A stretch of 64,000 nucleotides of DNA. It comes from Paenibacillus uliginis N3/975. Lineage in GTDB: Bacteria > Bacillota > Bacilli > Paenibacillales > Paenibacillaceae. The notes under the pieces were generated by a model, which saw only the letters and a program-made list of their open reading frames with translations, had not been told where the DNA came from and made no database searches. The stretch spans positions 1,825,487 through 1,889,486 of the forward strand of contig NZ_LT840184.1 of NCBI RefSeq assembly GCF_900177425.1. The letters run 5' to 3'. A program made the translations under genes and the position numbers. The first letter of the stretch is position 1. Every line of letters begins with the position of its first letter. Below, one piece after another: positions 6,935 to 16,229 of this stretch.

Positions 6935-9238
6935 TTGAAGCGAACCGCACCATCTCGACTTCCTAAGCTAGGAGCAACTCATTCTCAGCCTCTCAGAAGG
7001 CATACCCTCTTTTGGCGGCTATTCGCTAACTATTTTCTTCTGATCCTCATTCCGGTTATTGCGGCTAGTGTACTCGCACATGTGCTCGTCGTTCGTATCA
7101 TTGAAGAGGATGCCGAGCGGTTCAACAACGTGATGATGAGCCGATTCTCCGAGCAGACCGACGCAGAGCTTCAATCTTTAAAGACGAATATGATTCATAA
7201 CCTCAGTACATCGAGATTGCGTAGCGTTCTCCTTACTCCTATGGCATCATCTGCGGACAGTGAGCGGCTTCCGGAGTTGCTTCATTCGCTCCGGGAGCAA
7301 CTTCAGCAACTGGAATCGGTTGATTTGGTCCAGAAAGCATATTATTACTTTGTACACGAGGACCTTATCGTTGATGCTGAAACATATACGAATAAATCGT
7401 ATTATTTTACCTCCCGTAATACCATGGATCTTAGCTGGCGCAATAAGCTTGAAGCTGAACTGACCGGTAAGAAAATGATGGACTTTATTGATTCTCCAGC
7501 AACAATAACCGCTTTGATGAGTTACCCATTTAATACCACCACCCCTGACGTTTATCTTTTGGTTGATGTGAAGCCTGACAAGCTCAAAGAGCAAATTTAT
7601 ATGCCTGAAAGCTGGGTCACAGCCACTGCGATAGTTGACGATAAGGGGGGATTGATATCACAAACCGGTTTAACTGAACAGGATCAGCTAACGTTGCAGC
7701 AGCGTATACGTACAGATGGAATAGCTTCACAATTTACAATATCAGACAAGACAGGGCTGTCATTTATGCAATCGGGCTTTGACGACTCCTGGCATTATAT
7801 CAGCATGATTGATCTAGGTACTTTAATGAAGCCGGTATACCTTACCCGCATTATTAGTTGGCTGTTCGTTATCTTCTTCCTATTGGTCGGCGGCCTTGTT
7901 TCGTATTATTTAAGTCGTCGCTTATATCGGCCAATTCGAGAAATAAAGGATGGACTGAAGTCTCATCATCTCTCGGTTGAGGCGCTTCGGAACGAAGGGG
8001 ATGAGTTTGATGTCATTAAACGCTACTCTCAGTTAATCATGACGGAGAATAAAGAGCTGTTCCAAATGGTGAACGGGATGCTGCCGATTGTACAGGAGCA
8101 ATTCTTTTCAAAAATACTTCTAGGTCAATATCGTGACGCCTTGTCCATCGAGTATTACGCCAGGGAGATTGAGTTTGCCTACAGCAATAAGGCTGCAAGA
8201 ACAGTACTGTGCATCTCCTTTCACTATGATCCTCACGTTTACGATTCAGCATCGGAATCGACGAAAACGTTTCTCCTAACTGAGTTGAAGGACAAGATAC
8301 ATAAGCTGGCACCTGGTCTGATTTGGCTATGTCAGACAAAGCCGGATCTACTGGCTTGTGTCGTTCAGCATGATCAGAATGAGGACAATCCGGAGCATAT
8401 GGCTGACATGATTAGACTTGTATTATTGGAGTACAGTACTTACTACAAAGCAACAATCGGAATCGGCAAGACTGTTCACGCCATGGAAGAGCTACATCTG
8501 TCCTATGAGCATGCTGCTGCAGTGCTTAAGTATCGAGGGCTACATTCGACAGTTGAAATTTGCAGAAGTCAGCCTTCCCGGGAACTGCAGCAATGGGACT
8601 CTTTCTTATCGGTTCAGGAAGTTAACCGGATTCTCAATCAGTACAAAACAAGAGAATACGACAAGCTGCTCCAATCTGTGCTAGATCTGCTGGAGGAAGG
8701 AAAGCGTAGAGATGCGGCAGCTTCCCAAATGAAATACTTGTTCGCTGATGTGCTGAACACGTGGATCCGTGCTGTGGAATCGGAGCATAACGAGTTGAAC
8801 GTCCCTTATTATTCCGGCCTTTTTGAACGGATGAATCGCTGTATGACATGGGACGAGTTGAAACACTGCTTCGAGGACATTCACGGTTTTCTATTCCGAA
8901 AGGCAGAGACCAGCAGTCGAAGGCAGCAATTTTTAGAAATCGTAAATTACATTCATGAACATTATGACCAAGAGCTATCTATCGAGTATTTTGCGGGGAT
9001 GACGAATATGTCCATTGGGCATTTCAGCCGTACCTTCAAAGAGGAGGTTGGTGAGAAGTATGTGGAATATATTGCGAAATGCCGGTTGACGAAGGCCAAG
9101 CACTTTTTGCTCGAAACCGATATGAAAATTGATGAGATTGCCGAGAAGGTAGGGTATTGGGGCAGGAACTCGTTAATTCGGGCTTTCCGCAGATACGAAG
9201 GCATTACACCTGCAAAGTACCGGAGCATCCACCAATAA
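6935..9238 (+). CDS. Membrane-anchored AraC-family regulator, YesN-like
   Basis: A 767-residue one-component sensor-regulator. A membrane segment at about 28-52 and a second at 305-327 enclose a roughly 250-residue extracellular sensor. A cytoplasmic linker follows, and an AraC helix-turn-helix pair fills the last 100 residues (SIEYFAGMTNMSIGHFSRTF and KIDEIAEKVGYWGRNSL, ending GITPAKYRS). This design is common in Paenibacillus beside LplB/YtcP-type importers, whose genes it presumably activates on sensing sugar or a binding protein. Here those genes follow at 9625. TTG start with AAAAGGGGAA upstream. A terminator closes the gene, so it is transcribed apart from the importer. Confidence 0.85.
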   Translation: MKRTAPSRLPKLGATHSQPLRRHTLFWRLFANYFLLILIPVIAASVLAHVLVVRIIEEDAERFNNVMMSRFSEQTDAELQSLKTNMIHNLSTSRLRSVLLTPMASSADSERLPELLHSLREQLQQLESVDLVQKAYYYFVHEDLIVDAETYTNKSYYFTSRNTMDLSWRNKLEAELTGKKMMDFIDSPATITALMSYPFNTTTPDVYLLVDVKPDKLKEQIYMPESWVTATAIVDDKGGLISQTGLTEQDQLTLQQRIRTDGIASQFTISDKTGLSFMQSGFDDSWHYISMIDLGTLMKPVYLTRIISWLFVIFFLLVGGLVSYYLSRRLYRPIREIKDGLKSHHLSVEALRNEGDEFDVIKRYSQLIMTENKELFQMVNGMLPIVQEQFFSKILLGQYRDALSIEYYAREIEFAYSNKAARTVLCISFHYDPHVYDSASESTKTFLLTELKDKIHKLAPGLIWLCQTKPDLLACVVQHDQNEDNPEHMADMIRLVLLEYSTYYKATIGIGKTVHAMEELHLSYEHAAAVLKYRGLHSTVEICRSQPSRELQQWDSFLSVQEVNRILNQYKTREYDKLLQSVLDLLEEGKRRDAAASQMKYLFADVLNTWIRAVESEHNELNVPYYSGLFERMNRCMTWDELKHCFEDIHGFLFRKAETSSRRQQFLEIVNYIHEHYDQELSIEYFAGMTNMSIGHFSRTFKEEVGEKYVEYIAKCRLTKAKHFLLETDMKIDEIAEKVGYWGRNSLIRAFRRYEGITPAKYRSIHQ

Positions 9239-9243
9239 GGGAA

Positions 9244-9278
9244 GAAGAGACTGTTTTTTTCTAAAGTCTCTTTTTTTG
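9244..9278 (+). terminator. Rho-independent terminator
   Basis: AAGAGACT pairs with AGTCTCTT and is followed by seven T. Confidence 0.8.
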
Positions 9279-9620
9279 CGATAACAGGTGAAAAACCTTA
9301 TGCAATCAGGCCATGTAAAACAAGTGACTTGAGGAAAAGATGCGCGCTTTACGCCCTGAAGTGCTGCTCGTATAGTGAGGACAACAACGAACAATGAAGG
9401 TGCTAAATAGATTGAACTAAAGAAATAGAAGTACTTCAACGGAGAAGGCGGAATTATTCTGGAGAAACGTAAGTGGTCGCCTTTGTCCCCGGATTTCAAC
9501 GATTGTATAACTACAAAAAAGAAATCTGGGGGCAACAGCGATCGGAAGAATAATCCGTATTCGTAGTGATGCTCAGGCTAAGAATCTTTAGTTCATCTTA
9601 TATAGCAATTGGAGGTGAGG
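9279..9620. promoter_or_regulatory. Importer leader region with a long inverted repeat
   Basis: No gene is seen. TTTGTCCCCGGATTTC (9482-9497) is nearly complementary to GAAATCTGGGGGCAAC (9521-9536) across a 23-base A/T-rich loop. This could be an mRNA stem-loop or an operator for the adjacent AraC regulator. No convincing sigma-A promoter was identified. Confidence 0.4.
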
Positions 9621-9624
9621 ATGA

Positions 9625-10545
9625 TTGGCGCAGCTATCACGAATCGGGTATGTTCTGAAAAAGCATAAAGCGTTGTACTTACTGATGCTGCCTGGCATTT
9701 TGTACTACTTAATATTCAAGTACGCGCCGATGTATGGCATTATCATCGCCTTCCAGGACTATTCGATTGGCCGAGGTATTTTCGGAAGTAAGTTTGTTGG
9801 ATTGAAGCATTTCATTGAATTTTTCTATGTCACGCCAGATGCATGGAAGCTGATTCGCAATACAATCATGCTGAATGTGTATGATCTTTTGTTTCATTTT
9901 CCGGCACCGATTATTTTGGCAATCCTGTTCCATGAACTGAAGGGCAAGTGGTTCAAACGATTTGTGCAAAATATTAGCTATTTGCCGCACTTCCTATCTA
10001 CGGTAGTTATCGCGGGCATTCTCGTTACCTTCCTTTCCCCGACAACAGGAGTTGTGAATCATTTTCTCGTCAAGGTGTTCGGCATCGAGCCCATTATGTT
10101 TTTGGGTATACCGGAGTGGTTCCGAACGGTTTATGTTGGCTCTGAGATATGGCAGAAGGTGGGCTGGGGTACCATTCTATATTTGGCAGCTATCGCGGGG
10201 ATTGATCCGACGCTTTATGAAGCGGCCAAGATGGATGGAGCGAATAGGTGGCAGCAGATGCGCCACATCACATTCATAGGTATGGTACCGGTCATGATTA
10301 TTTTGTTCGTGCTGACATTAGGAAACTTTATGGAAGCAAGTTTTGAAAAAATATTGCTGATCTACAACACGATGAATTATGAAACCTCGGATGTGATTAA
10401 CACGTTCGTCTACCGACGAGGTATCCTCGATGCTGATTTCAGTTTTGCAACAGCGGTAGGCTTGTTCCAATCGGCAATTGGCTTCATTCTGGTCGTTGCG
10501 GCGAATCGAATAGTTCGTAAACATTCGGAGACTAGCCTTTGGTAA
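9625..10545 (+). CDS. Sugar ABC transporter permease, LplB family
   Basis: A 306-residue membrane permease with about six helices. The N-terminus has the LplB hallmark YLLMLPGILYYLIFKYAPMYG. The ATPase-docking EAA loop is at about 198-218 (EAAKMDGANRWQQMRHI). It forms the membrane channel of a carbohydrate importer with the YtcP-type permease that follows after 13 bases and the lipoprotein at 11570. GGAGGTGAGGA before the TTG decides the start; the ATG four bases earlier opens a frame of only about 15 codons. No ATPase gene is present, as usual for this group, which share an MsmX-like ATPase encoded elsewhere. Confidence 0.9.
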   Translation: MAQLSRIGYVLKKHKALYLLMLPGILYYLIFKYAPMYGIIIAFQDYSIGRGIFGSKFVGLKHFIEFFYVTPDAWKLIRNTIMLNVYDLLFHFPAPIILAILFHELKGKWFKRFVQNISYLPHFLSTVVIAGILVTFLSPTTGVVNHFLVKVFGIEPIMFLGIPEWFRTVYVGSEIWQKVGWGTILYLAAIAGIDPTLYEAAKMDGANRWQQMRHITFIGMVPVMIILFVLTLGNFMEASFEKILLIYNTMNYETSDVINTFVYRRGILDADFSFATAVGLFQSAIGFILVVAANRIVRKHSETSLW

Positions 10546-10558
10546 AGGGAGGTGTGCC

Positions 10559-11419
10559 ATGAAGAAGCAGGAAAGCTTGGCTTCCAAGCTGTTTGATGTG
10601 CTAAATATATTGTTCATGATCTTGCTTGTCATCGTGATGGTCTATCCGATGGTGTACGTATTCTCGGCATCGATCAGCAATAATGCGCTGGTAGCGAGCG
10701 GCGCTGTATTGTTCTGGCCGAAGGATATAACGTTTATCGCCTACGAGCAGCTAATTTATAACCCTGATCTTTGGGTGAGCTATTGGAATACGATTCGATA
10801 TGCTTTTGTTCAAACGGTGCTGACTCTTATTGTGACGTCTGCAATGGCTTATCCGCTCGCGAAACGGTGGTTGCCTGGCCGGAGAGTGATTCTGCTCATG
10901 GCCGCTTTCACACTTCTCTTCAGCGGGGGGATGATTCCAACCTTCCTGATCGTGCAGCAGCTTGGGCTCTTGAATTCGATATGGGCGATCGTCCTCCCAT
11001 CGCTTATTAGTACATGGTATTTGTTTATTATGCGGACGTTTTTCGAGGCGCTGCCTGAGGAGCTTGAAGACGCAGCTGCTATCGACGGCTGTGGATCTAT
11101 GCAAATACTGGTGCGCATCGTACTGCCGTTATCATTGCCGGTCATGGTCACGATTGGCCTTTTTACCGCTGTGAATCAATGGAATGCTTTTTTTAACGCG
11201 TTAATCTATTTGAATGACCGGGATATGTATCCGCTACAAATTATGATGCGTAACATTCTGATCGCCGGCACGAATGTGCAGGGCGAGGGAGATCTGACCC
11301 ATTTGGAAACATTGAAATATGCCATGATTATCATTGGGACACTGCCGATTCTCTGCGTCTACCCGTTCATCCAGAAGTATTTTGTGCAGGGTACGATGAT
11401 TGGAGGTATTAAGGGGTAG
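10559..11419 (+). CDS. Sugar ABC transporter permease, YtcP family
   Basis: A 286-residue permease with six predicted helices. It carries the YVFSASISNNALVASGAV segment near the N-terminus, the EAA loop at about 168-190 (EDAAAIDGCGSMQILVRI), and the family C-terminus KYFVQGTMIGGIKG. It is the partner of the LplB-type subunit. AGGGAGGTG precedes the ATG. The intergenic gap is 13 bases, so the two are one operon. Confidence 0.9.
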   Translation: MKKQESLASKLFDVLNILFMILLVIVMVYPMVYVFSASISNNALVASGAVLFWPKDITFIAYEQLIYNPDLWVSYWNTIRYAFVQTVLTLIVTSAMAYPLAKRWLPGRRVILLMAAFTLLFSGGMIPTFLIVQQLGLLNSIWAIVLPSLISTWYLFIMRTFFEALPEELEDAAAIDGCGSMQILVRIVLPLSLPVMVTIGLFTAVNQWNAFFNALIYLNDRDMYPLQIMMRNILIAGTNVQGEGDLTHLETLKYAMIIIGTLPILCVYPFIQKYFVQGTMIGGIKG

Positions 11420-11569
11420 ATATGGAAATGCGAGCTACATAAGAAAAACGTCTTTCGATGTACTTCAAAGAAGACAGACCGCGATAAGTGGTAGTTTTTC
11501 TTGCGATATCAGGTTGTGAAGCTCACGTCGTTTTTACTATCTGATATCTAAAAAAAAGGAGGTTATGGA

Positions 11570-13117
11570 ATGAAGCGAACGAGATTCAAAATGGTGCTTA
11601 CGATTCTATTGCTCGGGGCCATGCTCGTAACTGGCTGCACCAGCGGAAAGAGTAAAGATAGTGGTACATTAAGCCCAGATAATCCAGTTAAATTCTCATG
11701 GCTCGTCTATGATCGGGTGGAAGGAAAGGTTCGTGATGACTGGGAAATATTCAAAGAAATTGAGGCTAAGACAGGCGTCAAGCTTGAGTTTCAAATCGTA
11801 AGCCAGGAAGGGCTTGAGGAAAAAAGACAAATTATGATCGCAACGAACACAGCAACCGATTTTATCCAAGTACCGACTCAAGACGGAAGGGAGCATGGAC
11901 CGGAGAAGGTATTTTTAAACTTAAAGGATTATCTGGATAAAGCTCCAAACTTGAAAGCGTTTTACGAGAAATATCCTGAAGCTAAGGCACTGGCAACGGG
12001 CACGGATGGAGGACTATATACCGTACCTGTACTAGAGGGTGATGCAGAGGGGAAAGGCTTTAACTTTATCTGGTATGCACGCAAAGATATTATGGATAAA
12101 GATGGAATAAAGCCTCCGACATCGGTCGATGAATTTTATCAATATTTAAAAACACTTAAACAAAACTATCCGGATTCTTACCCGCTTATTTCAAACACCA
12201 TCGTTGGTGACACAGGGCTGTATACAACTTTCGGAAGAGTATTCACGGGCATCAGTGGTTTCTACAATATTGATCCGACGACGGAACAATATGCATTCGC
12301 TCCATATCATTCGAATTATAAGGATATGCTTGTATTTTTGAATAAGCTTTATTCGGAGAAACTGCTTGATCCTGAATACTCGCTGCTGACTCAAGCGCAG
12401 TGGGAGGAGAGGATTTTAACCGGAAAATCATTAGTTACTTATTTCTGGAAGGCAGATCTGGAATCCTTGGTCGCAAAGGCGCGAGGTGCCGGTACAGCTG
12501 ATTATGAACTGGATGCGATCCCTTCTTTTGCAGTCGAGGGTATTAAAAACTACCAGTTTTCTCGTCCAGTAGTTGGCACGGTTGGCAGAGCCATCTCAGC
12601 AAAAGTGAAGGATAAGGAGCGGGCTGTTCAATTTCTCGATTATTTAGTCGGCGATGAGGGAGGTAATTATCTCTCTTTAGGGATTGAAGGCAAGACGTAT
12701 ACCATGGAGGACGGTAAGCCGGTGTACAACAAGGAATTCGGAGCATCCCCTTTTAATACGCTGCGTAAGGATTGGGGTGTCTGGTATGACCTTATTACGT
12801 TGAACAATGCGAAATCCCGTGAAGTGTGGGAGCGAGGTTTAAGTGAGAAGAGTAAGGATATCAATGCTCGGTATGAGCAATATATTATTCCTGCTCCGAA
12901 GCAGATCGTCAAAACAGAAGAAGAGCTTGAACTTGAAAAGTCAAAGTTAAACAATCTAAACAAATATCTTGAACAGAAGGTCACAGAGTTTGTAACAGGC
13001 AAAACACCAATCAACGAAACGACTTATCAGCAATTTATTGACCAGGCCAAAAAATTCGGTTCTGATGAACTCCTTAACATGTACAACACCGCATACACAC
13101 GCACGTACAGTAAGTAA
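11570..13117 (+). CDS. Extracellular sugar-binding lipoprotein, LipO type
   Basis: A 515-residue type-1 solute-binding protein. A lipoprotein signal peptide ends in LVTGC, with Cys23 as the lipidated residue, followed by a Ser/Gly/Lys tether. The body has the family pattern (IMIATNTATDFI, GLYTVPVLEGDAEG, IWYARKDIMDKDGI). It delivers substrate to the two permeases upstream. AAAGGAGG is placed seven bases before the ATG. A 150-base gap with a GATATCAG/CTGATATC inverted repeat (about 11504-11548) separates it from the permeases. Such a gap often allows higher expression of the binding protein. Substrate is unknown. Confidence 0.9.
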   Translation: MKRTRFKMVLTILLLGAMLVTGCTSGKSKDSGTLSPDNPVKFSWLVYDRVEGKVRDDWEIFKEIEAKTGVKLEFQIVSQEGLEEKRQIMIATNTATDFIQVPTQDGREHGPEKVFLNLKDYLDKAPNLKAFYEKYPEAKALATGTDGGLYTVPVLEGDAEGKGFNFIWYARKDIMDKDGIKPPTSVDEFYQYLKTLKQNYPDSYPLISNTIVGDTGLYTTFGRVFTGISGFYNIDPTTEQYAFAPYHSNYKDMLVFLNKLYSEKLLDPEYSLLTQAQWEERILTGKSLVTYFWKADLESLVAKARGAGTADYELDAIPSFAVEGIKNYQFSRPVVGTVGRAISAKVKDKERAVQFLDYLVGDEGGNYLSLGIEGKTYTMEDGKPVYNKEFGASPFNTLRKDWGVWYDLITLNNAKSREVWERGLSEKSKDINARYEQYIIPAPKQIVKTEEELELEKSKLNNLNKYLEQKVTEFVTGKTPINETTYQQFIDQAKKFGSDELLNMYNTAYTRTYSK

Positions 13118-13146
13118 TTTTGTGATGGAGACGGAGGAATCAGGTG

Positions 13147-14202
13147 ATGGACGGATACAAAATTATCGATGTCGATGTTCATAATGAACAAGAGGATACC
13201 GCCCTGCTTCCTTATCTGAAGGAGCCCTGGCGTTCGCGGGTCGCTGCATCAGGTATCGGCTATGCCGGCTCAGGCTACTATTCGCCGATCGGCGTCATGA
13301 AGAAGGATTCGATACCCCCAGGTGGAGGGAGAGCGGGCTCTGATCCTGATTTCATGATCAAGCAGCTGATCGAAGGATATAATCTGGATTATGCAGTACT
13401 CACTGGGGTCGTTTACAATATCTCATCAACGCATGACCCTGATTACGCAGCAGCCATATGTTCAGCCTATAACGATTTCTTAATTGCTGAATGGCTCGGC
13501 AAGCATAAAGCGTTTAAGGGAGCGATGGCTGTAGCGACCCAAGACCCGCTTCTTGCAGCGCGGGAGATCGATAGAGTTGGCGGGCATCCGGACATCGTGG
13601 AGGTTATGATCTCCAGTGCGGCGCGCTCGCCGCTGGGGCAGCGCCACTATCATCCGATTTACGAAGCAGCGGAACGTAACGGTCTGCCTGTCGCGATTCA
13701 TCCGGGAGCAGAGGGTGGGGGGAGCTCAACGGCTCCAACCGCTGCTGGTTATCCGACTCGTTACATTGAGTGGCACACTTGTTTGTCTCAGATGTTTATG
13801 GCACATCTGGTGAGTATGGTATGCGAAGGGGTTTTTGTGAAGTACCCGAGGCTGAAGGTGGTGTTGGTAGAAGGAGGAGTCGCTTGGTTGCCGGGATTGA
13901 TGTGGCGATTGGATAAAAATTATAAAGCGCTCCGTTCGACCGTTCCATGGCTGACGAAAATGCCAAGCCAGTACATTCGAGAGCACTGTTACTTATCTAC
14001 GCAGCCGATAGAGGAGCCTGACAACCCGCAGCATCTCATCGATCTTTTTAATATGATCGATGCTGAAAACATGCTGCTCTACTCAAGCGATTATCCGCAT
14101 TGGGACTTCGACTCGCCTGGTCATATTCTACGCAAACTTAAACCGGAGGCAAAGCGGAAGATTTTTTATGAGAATGCAAAGGAGTTATATCAATTGACTT
14201 GA
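13147..14202 (+). CDS. Amidohydrolase-family metal-dependent hydrolase or decarboxylase
   Basis: About 351 residues of the Amidohydro_2 (ACMSD-like) TIM-barrel family. The first metal motif reads IDVDVHNE rather than the usual DxHxH. IHPG lies near residue 183 and YSSDYPHWD near 313, the last supplying the catalytic Asp. Family members hydrolyse cyclic amides or decarboxylate aromatic acids. GGAGG at 13133-13137 favours ATG 13147; GTG 13144 is the alternative. It follows the binding protein by 26 bases and is followed by a Rieske protein, an unusual pair for a sugar-import operon. The substrate is unknown. Confidence 0.8.
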   Translation: MDGYKIIDVDVHNEQEDTALLPYLKEPWRSRVAASGIGYAGSGYYSPIGVMKKDSIPPGGGRAGSDPDFMIKQLIEGYNLDYAVLTGVVYNISSTHDPDYAAAICSAYNDFLIAEWLGKHKAFKGAMAVATQDPLLAAREIDRVGGHPDIVEVMISSAARSPLGQRHYHPIYEAAERNGLPVAIHPGAEGGGSSTAPTAAGYPTRYIEWHTCLSQMFMAHLVSMVCEGVFVKYPRLKVVLVEGGVAWLPGLMWRLDKNYKALRSTVPWLTKMPSQYIREHCYLSTQPIEEPDNPQHLIDLFNMIDAENMLLYSSDYPHWDFDSPGHILRKLKPEAKRKIFYENAKELYQLT

Positions 14203-14233
14203 TTAACTTGAGTGGGGGCTTGGGAGGGTCGCT

Positions 14234-14590
14234 ATGGTGGTGCATTATGTGCTGAATGCAGATGAAATTCCGGAAGGCGGTCACGTAGTCGTGCATATTG
14301 AGGGACGTGAAATCGGCGTCTATCGAGTGAATGGAGAGTATCATGCCATAAATAATTATTGCCCGCATCAAGGAGCACCGATCTGTGCGGGTCTCGTCTC
14401 CGGAACTACACTTCCTTCGGATGTATATGACTACGAATATGGAAGAGCAGGCGAGATTATCCGCTGCCCTTGGCATGGTTGGGAGTTTGATTTACAAACG
14501 GGCAAGTCTTTATTTAGCGACAGAATCAGGGTGAAGAAGTACAAGGTAGAGATTCAGGATGGGAGAATCGGAATTGTGCTGGGGAAGTAA
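14234..14590 (+). CDS. Rieske [2Fe-2S] ferredoxin-like protein
   Basis: A 118-residue single-domain Rieske protein. The cluster ligands are complete: C43 and H45 in NYCPHQGAP, and C78 and H81 in RCPWHGWEF. Proteins of this size act as electron carriers to oxygenases or as nitrite-reductase-like small subunits. There is no oxygenase gene alongside; the partner may be the amidohydrolase 31 bases upstream or an enzyme elsewhere. The preferred start is ATG after GGGAGGGTCGCT. A terminator follows, so this is the last gene of the import operon. Confidence 0.9.
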   Translation: MVVHYVLNADEIPEGGHVVVHIEGREIGVYRVNGEYHAINNYCPHQGAPICAGLVSGTTLPSDVYDYEYGRAGEIIRCPWHGWEFDLQTGKSLFSDRIRVKKYKVEIQDGRIGIVLGK

Positions 14591-14601
14591 CATATCTGCG
14601 A

Positions 14602-14642
14602 AAACCTTCTTAGCCTTAACAAGGCTTGAGAAGGTTTTTTTA
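14602..14642 (+). terminator. Rho-independent terminator
   Basis: AACCTTCTTAGCCTT pairs with AAGGCTTGAGAAGGTT over a three-base loop, followed by a T run. Confidence 0.9.
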
Positions 14643-14797
14643 AATATAAGAGGCTCCAATCTAATTAGCTAATCGTCGTTAATCGATAGTGATTCGTACG
14701 AGACAAAGCCTTGAGCTGAGCGCATCGCGGATATTTCTTATTAAAATGGCCTCTCTTGCAGAGCAAGTGCTTCCACTGTGATAAGCCTGATTAATCT
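14643..14797. other. Intergenic stretch with nothing recognised
   Basis: No open frame of note, no hairpin with a T tract and no repeat is seen before the repeat element begins at 14798. Confidence 0.5.
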
Positions 14798-14973
14798 GGC
14801 GGACTCACATTCCGTTATTTGTGACAATCGACGAGATATTGCACTCATTTGGTCTGAGAATCCGTTATTTCCTCAAAACAAACCCGATTCCGCTTAAAAA
14901 GGCGCAAATAACTGCCTCTCCGGTTTAACCCCCTAATCTTGGACACTAGCCACCTCATTCTCGGGATATCGCA

Positions 14974-15834
14974 TCATAACGCAATTTTTGCAGGAGTAAT
15001 CGTTCCTTCGTTCACCAAACGCAAATACTCCTTAGGCGGCCAGTCATGAAGGCTTCCATGAATGCGCTCGTTGTTGTAATAGCGAATGAACCGATCTACT
15101 TCCGAAAAGGCTTCCTCATAATCCTCAAAACAGTGTCGTTGGTAGCACTCGCGTTCCACAATACTGTGGTAGGACTCAATGAAGGCATTCTTGTTCGGTG
15201 TCCGGTTCGGAGTACGTTCATGTTCAAGCCCTGCATGTTCACAGAAAGCATGGAACGCCTTGCTGACGAACTGGGGGCCATTGTCAGTACGAATAACCAA
15301 CTTCTGCTCATCTCCGTACACTTTACGCGTAAGGAGCGCTTTCTGGAGTGTACGTAAGATATCTTGGGTGTGGCAGGTTTTCCCGCGATGGTACGCTACA
15401 ATTCGGCGGTCAAACACGTCAATAATGCTGGCCAGGTAGAAATGCCGACGTTTTCCCGCCACGTAGCCATACTTAATATCCATCTGCCACAACTGGTTGG
15501 CGCCATTTACCACCCGGTTATTCGCTACTCTTTTGGGAACAGGGTTCGTTCTTTCTCGTTGTGGAAGGAGAATCCCCAAGGACTTGCAGAGACGGTATAC
15601 CTTCTTTTTGTTAATCACTAGCTTATACTTTCGGCGCAGCAAAATCGTCAGTTTCCGGTAACCAGATGCTCCATGAGGGCCTTGGATCAGACGACGAAGA
15701 AACCCTTGAATACGGGTATCAGAGACGGCCTTTCCGTTCTGGTCACAGGAATAGCCCGGGATCGGTCGTCCGTTGCTGATCGGCTGCTGACGTTCAGGAT
15801 GCTTCAAACGGTAATAGTACGTGGATCGCGGCAC
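14974..15834 (-). CDS. IS3-family transposase OrfB (DDE integrase domain)
   Basis: A 286-residue frame with the rve catalytic core: first Asp in QMDIKYGYV, second in RTDNGPQFVS, and Glu in NAFIESYHS, so the DDE triad is complete. The frame continues upstream without its own ATG as KKVSRLQIASYWIEQGYP, so it is most likely made as an OrfA-OrfB fusion by -1 slippage. The HTH_21 part (RRLIQGPHGASGYRKL) precedes the core. Confidence 0.9.
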   Translation of the reverse strand: MPRSTYYYRLKHPERQQPISNGRPIPGYSCDQNGKAVSDTRIQGFLRRLIQGPHGASGYRKLTILLRRKYKLVINKKKVYRLCKSLGILLPQRERTNPVPKRVANNRVVNGANQLWQMDIKYGYVAGKRRHFYLASIIDVFDRRIVAYHRGKTCHTQDILRTLQKALLTRKVYGDEQKLVIRTDNGPQFVSKAFHAFCEHAGLEHERTPNRTPNKNAFIESYHSIVERECYQRHCFEDYEEAFSEVDRFIRYYNNERIHGSLHDWPPKEYLRLVNEGTITPAKIAL

Positions 15835-15890
15835 GTCACAGATCCGTAGGACGGTACGGATCGGATAGCCTTGCTCAATCCAATAGGAGG

Positions 15891-16229
15891 CTATTTGTAG
15901 TCGGGATACTTTTTTTTTACGAGATCTTTGAGGATGTGGTTTTCAAGTTCCTTCTCCCCCAACAGTTTCATCGCCTCGTCATATTTTTGCTGCAGCTCTT
16001 GGAACTTGGCCGCATCCTGCTCTATTTTTTGGGCTTCTTTCTGCTTTTTGACCATAAGATCTCCCACCTCATCCTCATATTGACGAACCCAGCCGCTTAA
16101 CGTTTTGGGAGACATGCCGTATTTTCTCGCAACCATCTCTGTCCGGTAACCAGACAACACCTCTACGACATACTCTTTTTTCGCCTCAACCGGGCATCGA
16201 AATCGTCTTTTCATGGACGGACTCCTCAT
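15891..16229 (-). CDS. IS3-family transposase OrfA (helix-turn-helix)
   Basis: A 112-residue protein with a transposase_8-type HTH (VEVLSGYRTEMVARKYGMS) and a leucine-rich coiled coil (roughly 55-105). Near its end, a run of nine A on the coding strand (positions 15910-15918) forms an A-AAA-AAG slippery site, the usual signal for making the OrfAB transposase. Confidence 0.9.
   Translation of the reverse strand: MRSPSMKRRFRCPVEAKKEYVVEVLSGYRTEMVARKYGMSPKTLSGWVRQYEDEVGDLMVKKQKEAQKIEQDAAKFQELQQKYDEAMKLLGEKELENHILKDLVKKKYPDYK

Noticed and set aside
14798..14930. CRISPR-like repeats
   Set aside because: The repeated TCCGTTATTT units are inverted and unevenly spaced, without spacers or cas genes.
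15046..15621. Plus-strand frames across the IS element
   Set aside because: They are antisense to the OrfB transposase and have no independent support.
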